In this document: positions 25,019 to 33,091 of the stretch, piece after piece | Position numbering within the stretch: the stretch's first letter is position 1 | Layout: every line of letters begins with the position of its first letter | DNA from: Streptomyces hydrogenans | GTDB lineage: Bacteria; Actinomycetota; Actinomycetes; Streptomycetales; Streptomycetaceae | Direction: 5' to 3' | Assembly: GCF_014656075.1 (NCBI RefSeq) | Contig: NZ_BNBS01000012.1 | Span: forward strand, 1 to 64,000 | DNA: 64,000 bases | The notes under the pieces: model-generated | The model's input: only the letters and a program-made list of their open reading frames with translations | Databases searched by the model: none | What the model was told of the DNA's origin: nothing | Translations under genes and position numbers: made by a program

Positions 25019-27487
25019 TCAGTCCTTGTGGCCGAGCTGGAGGTCGCGTTCGGTGCGGCCGCCGCCGGCCACCTGGAGGACGGTGGCGACGGGCGGGTAC
25101 CCGGCGGCGATGACCGTGTACTCGCCGGAGGAGAGGTCGACGAAGCGGAAGGTGCCGTCGGGGCCCGTGGTGAGGGTGTCGACGACGTTGCCCGCCGCGT
25201 CGAGCAGGGTGACGCGGGCGTCCTCCACCGGGCGGCCCCCGCCGGCCCTGACCGTGCCCCGCAGCACCGCGCCGCCCGCCAGCTCGATGTCCTGGCGGGT
25301 CTCGCGGGAGGACTGGACGCTGACCGGGACGGCGGCGGGCCGGAAGGCGGGGGCGCTGGCGGCGAGGGTGTACTCGCCCGCGACCAGCTCGCTGATCACG
25401 TACCCGCCCTCGCGTCCGCTGCGGGTGGAGGCGACGACCTCGCCGCGCACGTCGGTGAGGGTGACGGCGGCGTCCCGGACGGGGCTGCCGTCGGCGGTGA
25501 GGACGCTGCCCGCGAGGCGGCCCGCGCCGCCGAGGACGACGTCGAGCTCGACGGGCCGGTCGCCGACGGTGACGGAGACGGCCTGCGGCTGGTGACCGCC
25601 GGCGGCGGCGATGAGCACGTACGCGCCGCTGCCGGGCACGCTGAGCGCGTACCGGCCGTCCTCGCCGCTGGCGCCGCGGCCGATCTGGCGCCCGCCGACG
25701 TCGATGAGGGTGAGGGCGGCGCGCGGCACGCGGCTGCCGTCGTGGTGCTGGACGGTGCCGCAGACGGGCAGACCGGCGTGGTGCGCGGCGGCCGGCGCGG
25801 GGGCGGGGGCCGCGTGGCGGGCGTGCGGCACGGCCTGGTTGCCGGTGTCGTGGGCGGGGTCGTACGGGATGTCGGTGGCCTCGGGGGCGGGGGTGTGGTG
25901 GGACACCAGCGGTTGCTCCTTGAGGAAGAAGGCGAGGACGAGGCCGAGCACGAGCACCGGCACGAGGTAGAGGAAGATGCGCGGCATGGCGTCCGCGTAC
26001 GCCTGGACGTAGAGGTCGCGCAGGGCGGGCGGCAGGGCGTGCACCGTCTGCGGGGTGATCGCCTCGGCGGGTGGCGGGGCCGCTCCCTGGGCGCCCGCGG
26101 CGGTGAGCGCGGGGAGCCGGTCGGCGAGGGCGTCGTCGAGGCGGGCGGCGAAGACGGTGCCGAAGATCGCGGCGCCGACGCTGCCGCCGATCTGGCGGAA
26201 GTAGTTGTGGGCGCTGGTGGCGGTGCCGAGGTCGGCCGGCCGGACCGAGTTCTGCACGGCGAGGATGAGGACCGGCATGATCAGGCCGATGCCGGTGCCC
26301 AGGACGGCCTGCCAGAGGCTGTGGGTGAGGCGGGGCGTGCCGATGTCCATCCGGGAGAGCAGGGCCATGCCGAGCACGGCGAGGGCCGCGCCGATCACCG
26401 GGTAGACCTTGTAGCGGCCGGTGCGGCTGATGAGCTGGCCGGAGACGACGGAGGCGATGACGATGCCGCCCATGAGCGGGAGCATCAGGAGCCCGGACTC
26501 GGTGGCGGTGGCGCCCTCGACCATCTGGAGGAAGCTCGGCAGGTAGCTGGCGGCGCCGAAGAGGGCGATGCCGACGACGGCGCCGACGAGCGCGGTGACG
26601 GTGAAGACGGAGTCGCGGAACAGCCGCAGCGGGATGAGGGGTTCGGGCGCGTGGTGCTCGACGACCAGGAAGAGCAGGGCCGTTCCGGCGGCGCCGCAGC
26701 CGAGGCCGATGATGACCCGGTCGTCCCAGTCGTACTCGGTCCCGCCCCAACTGGTCAGCAGGACCAGGCAGGTGGAGGCGGCGGCGAGGAGCAGGGTGCC
26801 CAGGACGTCGAAGCGGGCGCGGACCTTCGGTTTGGGCAGCTTGAGGACGGCGGCGACGACGGCGAGGGTGACGAGGCCGAAGGGGACGTTGAAGTAGAAG
26901 CACCAGCGCCAGGAGACGTGGTCGGTGAAGAAGCCGCCGAGGAGCGGTCCGGCGACGGAGGCGAGGCCGAAGGCGGCGCCGATCAGGCCCATGTAGCGGC
27001 CGCGTTCGCGGGGCGGGACGATGTCGGCGATGATCGCCTGGACGCCGATCATGAGGCCGCCCGCGCCGACGCCCTGGAGGGCGCGGAAGGCGATGAGCTG
27101 GTCCATCGTCCGTGACCAGCCGGCGAGTCCGGAGCCGATGACGAAGACGACGATGGCGAAGAGGAAGACGCTCTTGCGGCCGAGGAGGTCGCCGAGCTTG
27201 CCGTAGACGGGCAGGCCGATGGTGGACGTCAGCAGGTAGGCGGTGATCGCCCAGGACATCCGGTCCAGGCCCTGGAGTTCGCCGACGATCTTCGGCAGGG
27301 CGGTGGCGACGATCATCTGCTCCAGCGCGGCGAGGAGCAGCGCGAGCATCAGGCCGAGGAAGACGAGCCGGACCCGGCGGGGGTCGAGCGGGGTCTCGGC
27401 CGAGGGCGGCGGAGGTCCCGCGGGCGGGCCCTCCCCGGGGAGCGCGGCGGCTCCCCCGGCCTCTTTCACCAGCGTGCTCGCACCCAC
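25019..27487 (-). CDS. DHA2 MFS exporter fused to carboxypeptidase-regulatory-like repeats
   Basis: 822 residues from GTG 27487, with GGGAG seven bases upstream. Residues about 40-530 form a 14-helix EmrB/QacA-type drug exporter: motif [12 protein letters not shown], motif [17 protein letters not shown], and the extended C-terminal helix pair. After a His/Pro/Ala linker come three tandem beta-sandwich units of carboxypeptidase-regulatory type, each with a GxVxxxDGxPVxxAxVTLxDxxG pattern and a GEYTL or GEYTV end. About 80 residues each. These units would sit at one membrane face after helix 14, an uncommon add-on. Substrate unknown; no adjacent regulator. Confidence 0.88.
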   Translation of the reverse strand: MGASTLVKEAGGAAALPGEGPPAGPPPPSAETPLDPRRVRLVFLGLMLALLLAALEQMIVATALPKIVGELQGLDRMSWAITAYLLTSTIGLPVYGKLGDLLGRKSVFLFAIVVFVIGSGLAGWSRTMDQLIAFRALQGVGAGGLMIGVQAIIADIVPPRERGRYMGLIGAAFGLASVAGPLLGGFFTDHVSWRWCFYFNVPFGLVTLAVVAAVLKLPKPKVRARFDVLGTLLLAAASTCLVLLTSWGGTEYDWDDRVIIGLGCGAAGTALLFLVVEHHAPEPLIPLRLFRDSVFTVTALVGAVVGIALFGAASYLPSFLQMVEGATATESGLLMLPLMGGIVIASVVSGQLISRTGRYKVYPVIGAALAVLGMALLSRMDIGTPRLTHSLWQAVLGTGIGLIMPVLILAVQNSVRPADLGTATSAHNYFRQIGGSVGAAIFGTVFAARLDDALADRLPALTAAGAQGAAPPPAEAITPQTVHALPPALRDLYVQAYADAMPRIFLYLVPVLVLGLVLAFFLKEQPLVSHHTPAPEATDIPYDPAHDTGNQAVPHARHAAPAPAPAAAHHAGLPVCGTVQHHDGSRVPRAALTLIDVGGRQIGRGASGEDGRYALSVPGSGAYVLIAAAGGHQPQAVSVTVGDRPVELDVVLGGAGRLAGSVLTADGSPVRDAAVTLTDVRGEVVASTRSGREGGYVISELVAGEYTLAASAPAFRPAAVPVSVQSSRETRQDIELAGGAVLRGTVRAGGGRPVEDARVTLLDAAGNVVDTLTTGPDGTFRFVDLSSGEYTVIAAGYPPVATVLQVAGGGRTERDLQLGHKD

Positions 27488-27757
27488 GTACGGCTCCCCT
27501 CGTCATGGCGTCGCCCCGGCGCGGAAGCGGCCTCGGGGACGGGTCATTCTTCGCATCGGGCGCGAAGCGGGAGCAAGTCGGGCGGGGTGGGCGGGAGGTG
27601 GCCCGGCGGCCGGCGGGCGGGGGTGAACGGCGGCGCGCTAGAGGGTACTTGCGGCGCTCATCAGCGCGTTTACGGAACTCCCCGCGCCCCCCGGGCACTT
27701 CGGGCGCCGGTACGGGGGCGACGGGGAATCCACTCGAATCGGTGAACGCCCCGGGCG

Positions 27758-28201
27758 TTACTTCTCGGTCTCGGCCGCGAGCCGTTCGAGCACGGCGTCG
27801 TAGATCCGGGCGAGGCCCTTGGGGGCGAAGGTCCGCTCGAAGAAGCCGCCGATGCCGCCGGCGCCGTTCCAGACGGAGGTGACGACGGCGCGGGACCTGC
27901 CCTCGCCGGCCGGGGTCACGGTCCAGGTGGTGACCATGGAGGAGTTGCGGTCCTTCTCGACGAGCTGCCCGTCGGTGGGCTCGGTGACCTCCAGCAGACA
28001 GTCGCGGACGCGCTTGCTGGTGGCCTGGAGCTTCCAGTGGACGAGGGTGCCCTCGCCGTCGCCGCCCTCGCGCACCTCGTACTCGCTGAAGTGCTCGGGC
28101 AGCAGCTTCGCGCGCGCGCCGCTGTAGTCGGCCAGCGTGTCGAACACGGTCTCCGCGTCCGCCGCGATGATCCGTTCCGTCGTGGCCTCGACCTGCGCCA
28201 T
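27758..28201 (-). CDS. SRPBCC family protein (polyketide cyclase/START-like)
   Basis: 147 residues from ATG 28201, with GGAGGAA six bases before. One SRPBCC helix-grip domain: ATTERIIAADAETVFDTLAD at the start, central strands VHWKLQATSKRVRDCLLEV, and a C-terminal long helix FAPKGLARIYDAVLERLAAE. It would hold a hydrophobic ligand; many actinobacterial members have no known role. It is divergent from the radical SAM gene. Confidence 0.82.
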   Translation of the reverse strand: MAQVEATTERIIAADAETVFDTLADYSGARAKLLPEHFSEYEVREGGDGEGTLVHWKLQATSKRVRDCLLEVTEPTDGQLVEKDRNSSMVTTWTVTPAGEGRSRAVVTSVWNGAGGIGGFFERTFAPKGLARIYDAVLERLAAETEK

Positions 28202-28301
28202 CGCATTTCCTCCAGCTCGTGGTTCTTCGGGGTTCTCGGGGCTGCGGACCAAGCGAACCACGAGCCTCGCGGGGCGCGAAATCCGGGTTGCGACGATCAA
28301 G

Positions 28302-28315
28302 AGAACAGTTGTTCT
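28302..28315. promoter_or_regulatory. LexA-type SOS box
   Basis: AGAACAGTTGTTCT contains GAAC-N4-GTTC, the actinobacterial LexA consensus core, flanked by pairing A/T. TATTCT right after it (28315-28320) could be the -10 box, so LexA would cover the promoter of the radical SAM gene starting at 28371. The mycobacterial homologue Rv2578c is, to my recollection, listed among DNA-damage-inducible genes. Confidence 0.65.
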
Positions 28316-28370
28316 ATTCTGAACTCCACAGGAGTCGAACGTACGAACGAAGCCGATCGAGGAGGCGTCC

Positions 28371-28622
28371 ATGCGCTGGGACCACCTGGGCGAAGACCCG
28401 TCCACCCCCGCCGACACCGCCCTGTTCGGCATGGACGCGGTCACCACCCGCACCTTCGACACACCCGAGTTCCGCGGCATCACCTTCCACGAGGTCCGCG
28501 CCCGGTCGATCCTCAACCGGGTCCCCGGCGCCTCCCGGATGCCCTTCGAGTGGACGGTCAACCCGTACCGCGGCTGCGCGCACGCCTGCCTGTACTTCCC
28601 GCTAGGCCCCGCAAATGTCTAG
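28371..28622 (+). pseudogene. Rv2578c-family radical SAM protein, N-terminal half, split by integration
   Basis: ATG 28371 with GGAGG upstream. The first 75 codons match the Rv2578c-type radical SAM family: MRWDHLGEDPSTPADTALFG, FEWTVNPYRGCAHACLY. The family motif CX3CX2C should read CAHACLYC, but after Tyr75 the frame runs into foreign sequence and stops at 28620-28622. The third Cys and the rest of the protein are at 38385-39212. Joining at the shared TACT gives a 349-residue frame. As it stands the fragment cannot form the 4Fe-4S site. Confidence 0.88.
28593..28596. other. attL core TACT
   Basis: Left junction of the integrated element. Host coding sequence matches the radical SAM family up to this point and foreign sequence follows. 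TGC-N3-TACT is shared with the right junction at 38379-38388; the identical crossover core is the four bases TACT. Confidence 0.7.
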
Positions 28623-28645
28623 CCGCTGACCTGCGCGAACACGAC

Positions 28646-28679
28646 AGAGCCCCCGCCCGGATCACCGGGTGGGGGCTCT
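28646..28679. terminator. Terminator after T5orf172 gene 1
   Basis: A 15-base stem (AGAGCCCCCGCCCGG against CCGGGTGGGGGCTCT, one G-T pair) with an ATCA loop and a T pair after it. It lies downstream of the minus-strand gene at 28696 and also ends any transcript from the radical SAM promoter. Confidence 0.8.
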
Positions 28680-28695
28680 TTGCTGTGTCCGCGGA

Positions 28696-29199
28696 CTACT
28701 CGGCCGCGCCCGCCGGTCGGGGAATGCCGGAGCGCTCAATCGGCCGGGTCATCTCGTCAACCGCGCTCCGCACCACGTCGGCCGGATCGCCGAGCGGGCT
28801 CAGATCGAACCATTCCCCCCTGACCCGCTGATCGGCGAACCGCCGGTGCAACGCGCGCTCGTAGTCGCCCTCCAGATCCAGGAGCGGCAGGAGCTTGAAA
28901 GGCTGACCGGTCTGGAGCTGCGCAATCCGGTCACCCAGCGTGCTGGTGGTCATGCCGATCTTTGTAAGCGGGGACCCTTCGATGCCGACGAGGTACGTCC
29001 GCACGGGCCGGGCCGGCGGGACCGGGCGAGGGAGGGTGGCGATGGGGACACGAACGGGGGCCTGCGAAGGCTCGGGCGGGGACTGCGCCACCGTCGCCAG
29101 GGCCACGCACTCTCGCGCGCTGATGATGCTGGTGCACTCCCAGGAGCACGGAGTGGTTCCGCAAGCCCCGTTGCCGAACTGGGTAGTGGGGTTGATCAC
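28696..29199 (-). CDS. T5orf172/GIY-YIG-like nuclease-domain protein, copy 1
   Basis: 167 residues from GTG 29199, preceded by GAGAGGAA; the frame extends upstream but only through the structured leader. The C-terminal ~90 residues match T5orf172/MUG113 (GIY-YIG-like): VRTYLVGIEGSPLTKIGMTT, LGDRIAQLQTGQPFKLLPLL, YERALHRRFADQRVRGEWFDL. The N-terminal part is Cys-containing (CGTTPCSWECTS) and unassigned. Such domains occur in phage and mobile-element proteins and may nick DNA. It is a paralogue of the gene at 29335: both begin VINP and share the leader and the WFDL...GDP ending. Function within the element unknown. Confidence 0.72.
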   Translation of the reverse strand: MINPTTQFGNGACGTTPCSWECTSIISARECVALATVAQSPPEPSQAPVRVPIATLPRPVPPARPVRTYLVGIEGSPLTKIGMTTSTLGDRIAQLQTGQPFKLLPLLDLEGDYERALHRRFADQRVRGEWFDLSPLGDPADVVRSAVDEMTRPIERSGIPRPAGAAE

Positions 29200-29228
29200 G
29201 TCATTTCCTCTCACCAGGTTCTGACACC

Positions 29229-29304
29229 GGCCCCGTTCGCGTCGCATGCGTGACGGGGCCTCCCACTGCCTCAGCCCCGGTACCGCGTGTCGCGGTCCGG
29301 GGCT
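29229..29304 (-). promoter_or_regulatory. Structured leader, copy 1 (two hairpins)
   Basis: Two stems: GGCCCCGT/ACGGGGCC at 29229-29260 and AGCCCCGG-ACCGCG/CGCGGT-CCGGGGCT at 29273-29304. The second also serves as terminator for the gene ending at 29335. About 90 bases here match copy 2 at 30001-30077. Confidence 0.6.
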
Positions 29305-29334
29305 TTCTGCGTTGGCGCGCTCGCGGACGGGCGG

Positions 29335-29973
29335 TCAGTCGTTGCCCCGGTCCCCGTCCAGGGACCGCGTCCGGGAGGGAACGAAGCGGGTGCCGGTCCA
29401 GGTGTACTGGCCGACCCACTCGGGCCCGGAGTGCCGGTCCTCCCTTGAGGGCCGCTCAGGAGCCTCGCCCTCGGTGACCGCGTCCGCCCACCGCTTGAAG
29501 AGGTCGTCAATCCAGCGGCCGGACGGCTCCTCGACATCCTCCCGCCGGTACACCGTGCCCGGCGGGTCGCATTGGGGGCACTCACACCGGTTGCGCGCTC
29601 CGAAGCATTCGCTGACCGGGGCAACGGGCTGCGCCGGAACGAGGGGGCGCCGGACCCTCGCGGGGACGGACACGGGCTCTCCGGCATGGATTGCCTCCAC
29701 GACCCTTCGGACAGCGTCCACGGGGTCCCCGAGCTGCGTCAGGTCGAACCACTCGCCATGCTTCCGGTAAGCGGTGAACGCCGCATGGAGCTGCGATTCC
29801 AGCGGCTGTCCGCCAGGGGTGACCCAAAGGACCTCAATGCGGGCCGGCACTCCGGTCTGAAGGGCCTTGACTCGCCCGGCCAGGTTCCGAGACGTACCAA
29901 TCTTCACCGGGTCCATACCGGCAAGCCGGAGCACATAGACGACGTCCCCGGAAATGGTGGCAGGATTGATCAC
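29335..29973 (-). CDS. T5orf172/GIY-YIG-like nuclease-domain protein, copy 2
   Basis: 212 residues from GTG 29973, with GAGAGGACTGAC before it, the same start context as copy 1. T5orf172 domain at residues about 8-80: VVYVLRLAGMDPVKIGTSRN, LAGRVKALQTGVPARIEVLW, LHAAFTAYRKHGEWFDL. Then NRCECPQCDPPGTVYRRED, with three Cys that could bind zinc, and an acidic/Arg tail not present in copy 1. Divergence is large, so the duplication is old or the copies were acquired separately. Function unknown; nuclease activity inferred from the domain. Confidence 0.72.
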   Translation of the reverse strand: MINPATISGDVVYVLRLAGMDPVKIGTSRNLAGRVKALQTGVPARIEVLWVTPGGQPLESQLHAAFTAYRKHGEWFDLTQLGDPVDAVRRVVEAIHAGEPVSVPARVRRPLVPAQPVAPVSECFGARNRCECPQCDPPGTVYRREDVEEPSGRWIDDLFKRWADAVTEGEAPERPSREDRHSGPEWVGQYTWTGTRFVPSRTRSLDGDRGND

Positions 29974-30002
29974 GTCAGTCCTCTCATCAGGTTCTGGCGC
30001 CA

Positions 30003-30077
30003 GCCCCGTTCGCGTCGCACACGCGACGGGGCCTTTCACTGCCATAGCCCCGGTACCGCGTGATGCGGTCCGGGGCT
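30003..30077 (-). promoter_or_regulatory. Structured leader, copy 2 (two hairpins)
   Basis: GCCCCGT/ACGGGGC at 30003-30032 and AGCCCCGG...CCGGGGCT at 30046-30077. Close copy of the leader at 29229-29304; it doubles as terminator for the GntR gene and leader of the copy 2 gene. Confidence 0.6.
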
Positions 30078-30116
30078 CTCTGCTGTGTCCACTCAAGACC
30101 GTCAGACACCAGGGGC

Positions 30117-30857
30117 TCACTCCCCGTCGGGGTGCAGAGGGGTGACCCACCGAATGACCGTCGACGAGGACGCGACGCGGACTGCAACCTCCACGACGCG
30201 ATCGTCCACGAGGGTGACAGTGCGCATGGTCTGGAGCACGTAGACCGGATCACCGCTCAGCCCCAACGCAGTCTTTTCTTCCTGCGTGGCGGGGCGAGCC
30301 GAAACCTCCTGGATCACCTCCTTCTGCTCCGAGCCGAGCCGCTCGGCGGCAAGCTCGCGCGACCCGCCCGTGGACACGGGGTCGCTCAGCTCCGGAGTCA
30401 CGGCGGAGACGTACGCCGGGTAGTAGGACGTGGACAGGTGCACCGGTACACCGTGCCGGGACACGACGCGGTGGCGCATGAGCACGGGCGTTCCCGGCTC
30501 GACTCCCATGCGGCTCGCGACGGACTCACTGGCACCCACGGTGTCGATACGCAGGATGCGCGAGGACTCGTTACGGGCCATCGCGCTGCCCGTGGCCGCG
30601 TGCCTCGCGACTCGGGTAGCGATGCTCTCGCTCACGGGGCCGGCGACCACGGTGCCAACACCCGGCTTCGGGAGGGTGAGTCCCTCCAGCTTCAGCATGC
30701 GGAGAGCCCTGATCACGGTCGTGTCGGCCACGCCGCCGAACTCCCTGGCGAGGGCCTTGACCGACGGGAGCATGTCCCCCGGGCTCAGCTCGCCGGACTC
30801 GATCTTCTTTCGGTACTCGGCCGCAATGTCCTCGTAGCCGACTCTCTTGGCCGCCAT
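30117..30857 (-). CDS. GntR/HutC family repressor, KorSA-like
   Basis: 246 residues from ATG 30857, with AGAGAGG upstream. Winged helix at residues about 8-70: YEDIAAEYRKKIESGELSPG, DMLPSVKALAREFGGVADTT. The C-terminal UTRA domain spans 95-235: ILRIDTVGASESVASRMGVE, VLMRHRVVSRHGVPVHLSTS, and STVIRWVTPLHPDGE at the end. In pSAM2-type elements KorSA represses replication and transfer functions. Upstream, repeated GGTAGC units at 30877-30888 are a possible operator shared with the primase side. This is probably the element's maintenance repressor. Confidence 0.82.
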   Translation of the reverse strand: MAAKRVGYEDIAAEYRKKIESGELSPGDMLPSVKALAREFGGVADTTVIRALRMLKLEGLTLPKPGVGTVVAGPVSESIATRVARHAATGSAMARNESSRILRIDTVGASESVASRMGVEPGTPVLMRHRVVSRHGVPVHLSTSYYPAYVSAVTPELSDPVSTGGSRELAAERLGSEQKEVIQEVSARPATQEEKTALGLSGDPVYVLQTMRTVTLVDDRVVEVAVRVASSSTVIRWVTPLHPDGE

Positions 30858-30920
30858 GTGCGCACCTCTCTTGATCGGTAGCGGTAGCGCTCTTCGAAGT
30901 GGAGCACCTTCCCTTCGACC

Positions 30921-31592
30921 ATACCCAACGCCCGCGTGCCCGCTCGCGACAAGGATCAGATCCTCGAAAAGCTCCTCATGATCACGGGCGAGGACACTGT
31001 TCAGGTCGACGTGAAGCACAAGGATCCGTGGAACGGGCGCCTGCCGGTCCGGCTCGCGATCCTGTCCAACGACATCCCGACCTTCGCGGACGAAAGCGGG
31101 GCTCTGGCGACTCGCATGCTCGTGGCGACCACAACGCAAAGCTTCCAAGGTGCGGAGGACCGCACGATCGAACCCCGCATCCTCGCCGACGAACTCCCGG
31201 GGGTGCTCCGGTGGGCCTTGGAGGGATACGACCGACTCATGGCCAACGGGCTGCGGTTCACGGTGCCGGCATCCGCCCAGGACGCGTGGAACCTCTACCG
31301 CGAATCGGCGCAGCCCGTGAACGCGTTCCTGGACGACTGCTGCATCCTCGACCCGACCGCGAAGAGCGATAAGACCGAGGTGTTCAACGCATGGCAGGCA
31401 TGGTGCCAGGAGAACGGCCGGGACCACGCGGGCACGATGGCCACCTTCGGCAAAGCTCTCTTCGCCGCAGGTAAGGGTGTCCGCGAGGTGAAGCCTCGTA
31501 TCAACGGCCGTCAGGTGAAGATGTACGGCGGTGTCCGCCTACTGCCTGCGGGGCCGAAGGACTCCAGCACGGCTGACTGGACCGGCCGCTAG
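30921..31592 (+). pseudogene. P4-type primase/helicase remnant, 5' truncated
   Basis: Only the C-terminal ~220 residues of a phage/plasmid D5/P4 primase-helicase are left. Recognisable from NARVPARDKDQILEKLLMIT, VQVDVKHKDPWNGRLPVRLA, ILSNDIPTFADESGALATRM to a D5-type C-terminal winged-helix region (AWQAWCQENGRDHAGTMATF). The Walker A part and the primase domain are missing; immediately upstream is the GntR promoter. A GTG at 30936 could start it, but the product would lack ATPase motifs. The loss implies the element no longer replicates by itself, or that this fragment has another role. Confidence 0.72.
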
Positions 31593-31601
31593 CAGTACCC
31601 C

Positions 31602-31632
31602 AAGCCCCCTCGCCGGGTCGGCGAGGGGGCTT
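31602..31632. terminator. Terminator after primase remnant
   Basis: Perfect 13-base-pair stem AAGCCCCCTCGCC / GGCGAGGGGGCTT with a five-base loop, followed by TTCG. Confidence 0.85.
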
Positions 31633-31705
31633 TCGTGCGTTCAGGGCGAGCAACGGTCACGTTAGACGAGGGCGAAACGCCCTGAGACCCCCTCCGAGGC
31701 GGGCA

Positions 31706-31948
31706 TGAGACGGGCAGGTTTCGACTTGCCCGTCTCAGCGAAACCGCAGGTCATATGCGGTTCCACGCCTAGTGAGACGGGTGAGACGGGCAACTTTCCA
31801 AAACTCCGTACGTGAGCGAGAGGGGGAGGGGCTTGTAGGCAAGAGCCGCAATAGCGAAAGTGCCCGTCTCACCCGTCTCACCCGGCGAAATACGAGCTCT
31901 GACCTGCGATTTCACTGAGACGGGCACGTCTGGCCTCAGCCCGTCTCA
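31706..31948. repeat. Iteron-like cluster, candidate replication origin
   Basis: Eight copies of the decamer TGAGACGGGY: forward at 31706, 31773, 31782 and 31916; reverse at 31728, 31862, 31871 and 31939. They form a symmetric layout: a hairpin at 31706-31737 (11-base arms TGAGACGGGCA), a nested pair of doublets at 31773-31791 and 31862-31880 that could pair over ~25 bases, and an outer pair at 31916/31939. No coding frame. Placed directly after the P4-type primase remnant, where P4-like elements have the alpha-protein iterons, so an origin is the best guess. Confidence 0.6.
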
Positions 31949-32020
31949 CTCGCCGCGCTCGGATGACCGGCTCGTAGCGAACGGCCCCCGACCGAAGCGC
32001 ACGTCCAGCACACTGCCGCC

Positions 32021-32617
32021 ATGCAATCGATATTGATCCCACTAGGCGCTACCTCAGCACCCGCAAGCTTCGACTGGGCCCCCGTCTGGACACTCGGGGG
32101 TGTCGTGCTCACGGGCCTCTTCTTGCTTGCTGGCCACGGCATGGTTCAGCGAGCCGCTCGCAAGCAAGCCAAGGCCCAGGCCGGCCGAGACCTCAGCAAG
32201 TGGCACCGTGAGCTGAGGCGCCAGTCATACGTGGACTGCATCGTCACCTACGAGAAGGTGCGCGACATGATCGTCCCTCTGTCCCGTGCCATCCCCTGGC
32301 CAGTCAGCCGGGCGCTGAGCGACACGGAGGCGCAGGAGTTGGACGCCCTCCTGGCCACTTTGGGCGAGCGCTACGACGAAGCTTTCCAGAAGTGCCAGAT
32401 CGTCCGGCTGGAGGGCCCGGAGGCCGTTGCCGACGCCGCACAGCGGCTCATCTTCGCGGCGGCAGACTTCCGGCAAGCCGCCGACGAGCGAGCCCTGGCC
32501 GCACGGAATGGCGAGCGCCCTGTCCAGTCGCCGGCCTGGACCTCCTCGGCCGAGAAGATGAACGACCAGTTGGAGGAGTTCATCGAGATCGCCCGCGCCG
32601 TGATCTCCGTGGACTAG
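32021..32617 (+). CDS. Single-pass membrane protein of unknown function
   Basis: 198 residues. One transmembrane segment at about 22-43 (WTLGGVVLTGLFLLAGHGMV), a short N-terminus outside, and a charged helical cytoplasmic part: KWHRELRRQSYVDCIVTYEK, RYDEAFQKCQIVRLEGPEAV. No enzyme motif. The ATG has no clear ribosome site; CACACT lies seven bases upstream, so a leaderless start is possible. Similar proteins occur in actinomycete mobile elements, but I cannot name a role; superinfection exclusion or defence would be speculation. Confidence 0.65.
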   Translation: MQSILIPLGATSAPASFDWAPVWTLGGVVLTGLFLLAGHGMVQRAARKQAKAQAGRDLSKWHRELRRQSYVDCIVTYEKVRDMIVPLSRAIPWPVSRALSDTEAQELDALLATLGERYDEAFQKCQIVRLEGPEAVADAAQRLIFAAADFRQAADERALAARNGERPVQSPAWTSSAEKMNDQLEEFIEIARAVISVD

Positions 32618-32835
32618 ACGTTCTCTTCGCTTGCGTGACGCCGAGTCGCCGGTTCGACCGCATTCCGTCGCGGAGACAAGCGGTAGCGACAGGGCGGGTG
32701 GGCCCCGAGGGCGTACGTCGCCCGCTGCGCCCCTGTCGCGGTCGCGGAGCAATCGAGGGACTCGCGGGGGCTGTAAGGGCGTTGCACGGGCAGGGAGCGG
32801 CGCGCTCGGGGCGCCCCGGCCGACGAGGAGAACCG

Positions 32836-33048
32836 ATGCCCGCGACCACGAGGGGCGCCCCCGCCCCGGAACTGTCCACCCACCTGGACCCGTTCAACCT
32901 GATTCAGCTCCGGACCCCTATGCCGCACCTGCGCGAGGCCCTCGTCCGCCGGCCGTATCTGCGCGCCCGCCTTCCCCTCCCCCTGCACACCCGCTGCACA
33001 GCAATGCGCAACCGCTCAGTCTCCCCCTTGCCGCTGTGGCGTGACTGA
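32836..33048 (+). CDS. Possible small protein, 70 aa
   Basis: ATG 32836 has a good site (GAGGAG at 32825-32830, five bases). The product is short, Pro/Arg/Leu-rich (LDPFNLIQLRTPMPHLREAL) and unlike anything I know. Codon use is mixed. It fills most of an otherwise empty gap between the membrane protein and the endonuclease gene. May be spurious. Confidence 0.35.
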   Translation: MPATTRGAPAPELSTHLDPFNLIQLRTPMPHLREALVRRPYLRARLPLPLHTRCTAMRNRSVSPLPLWRD

Positions 33049-33091
33049 TCGGTTCAGTTGGCGAGTGAGTGGTTGAGTGGCGTGCGGAAGA

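Noticed and set aside
28669..29253. 194-codon plus frame opposite T5orf172 copy 1
   Set aside because: Product has no domain, while the minus strand shows a clear T5orf172 match and a good start.
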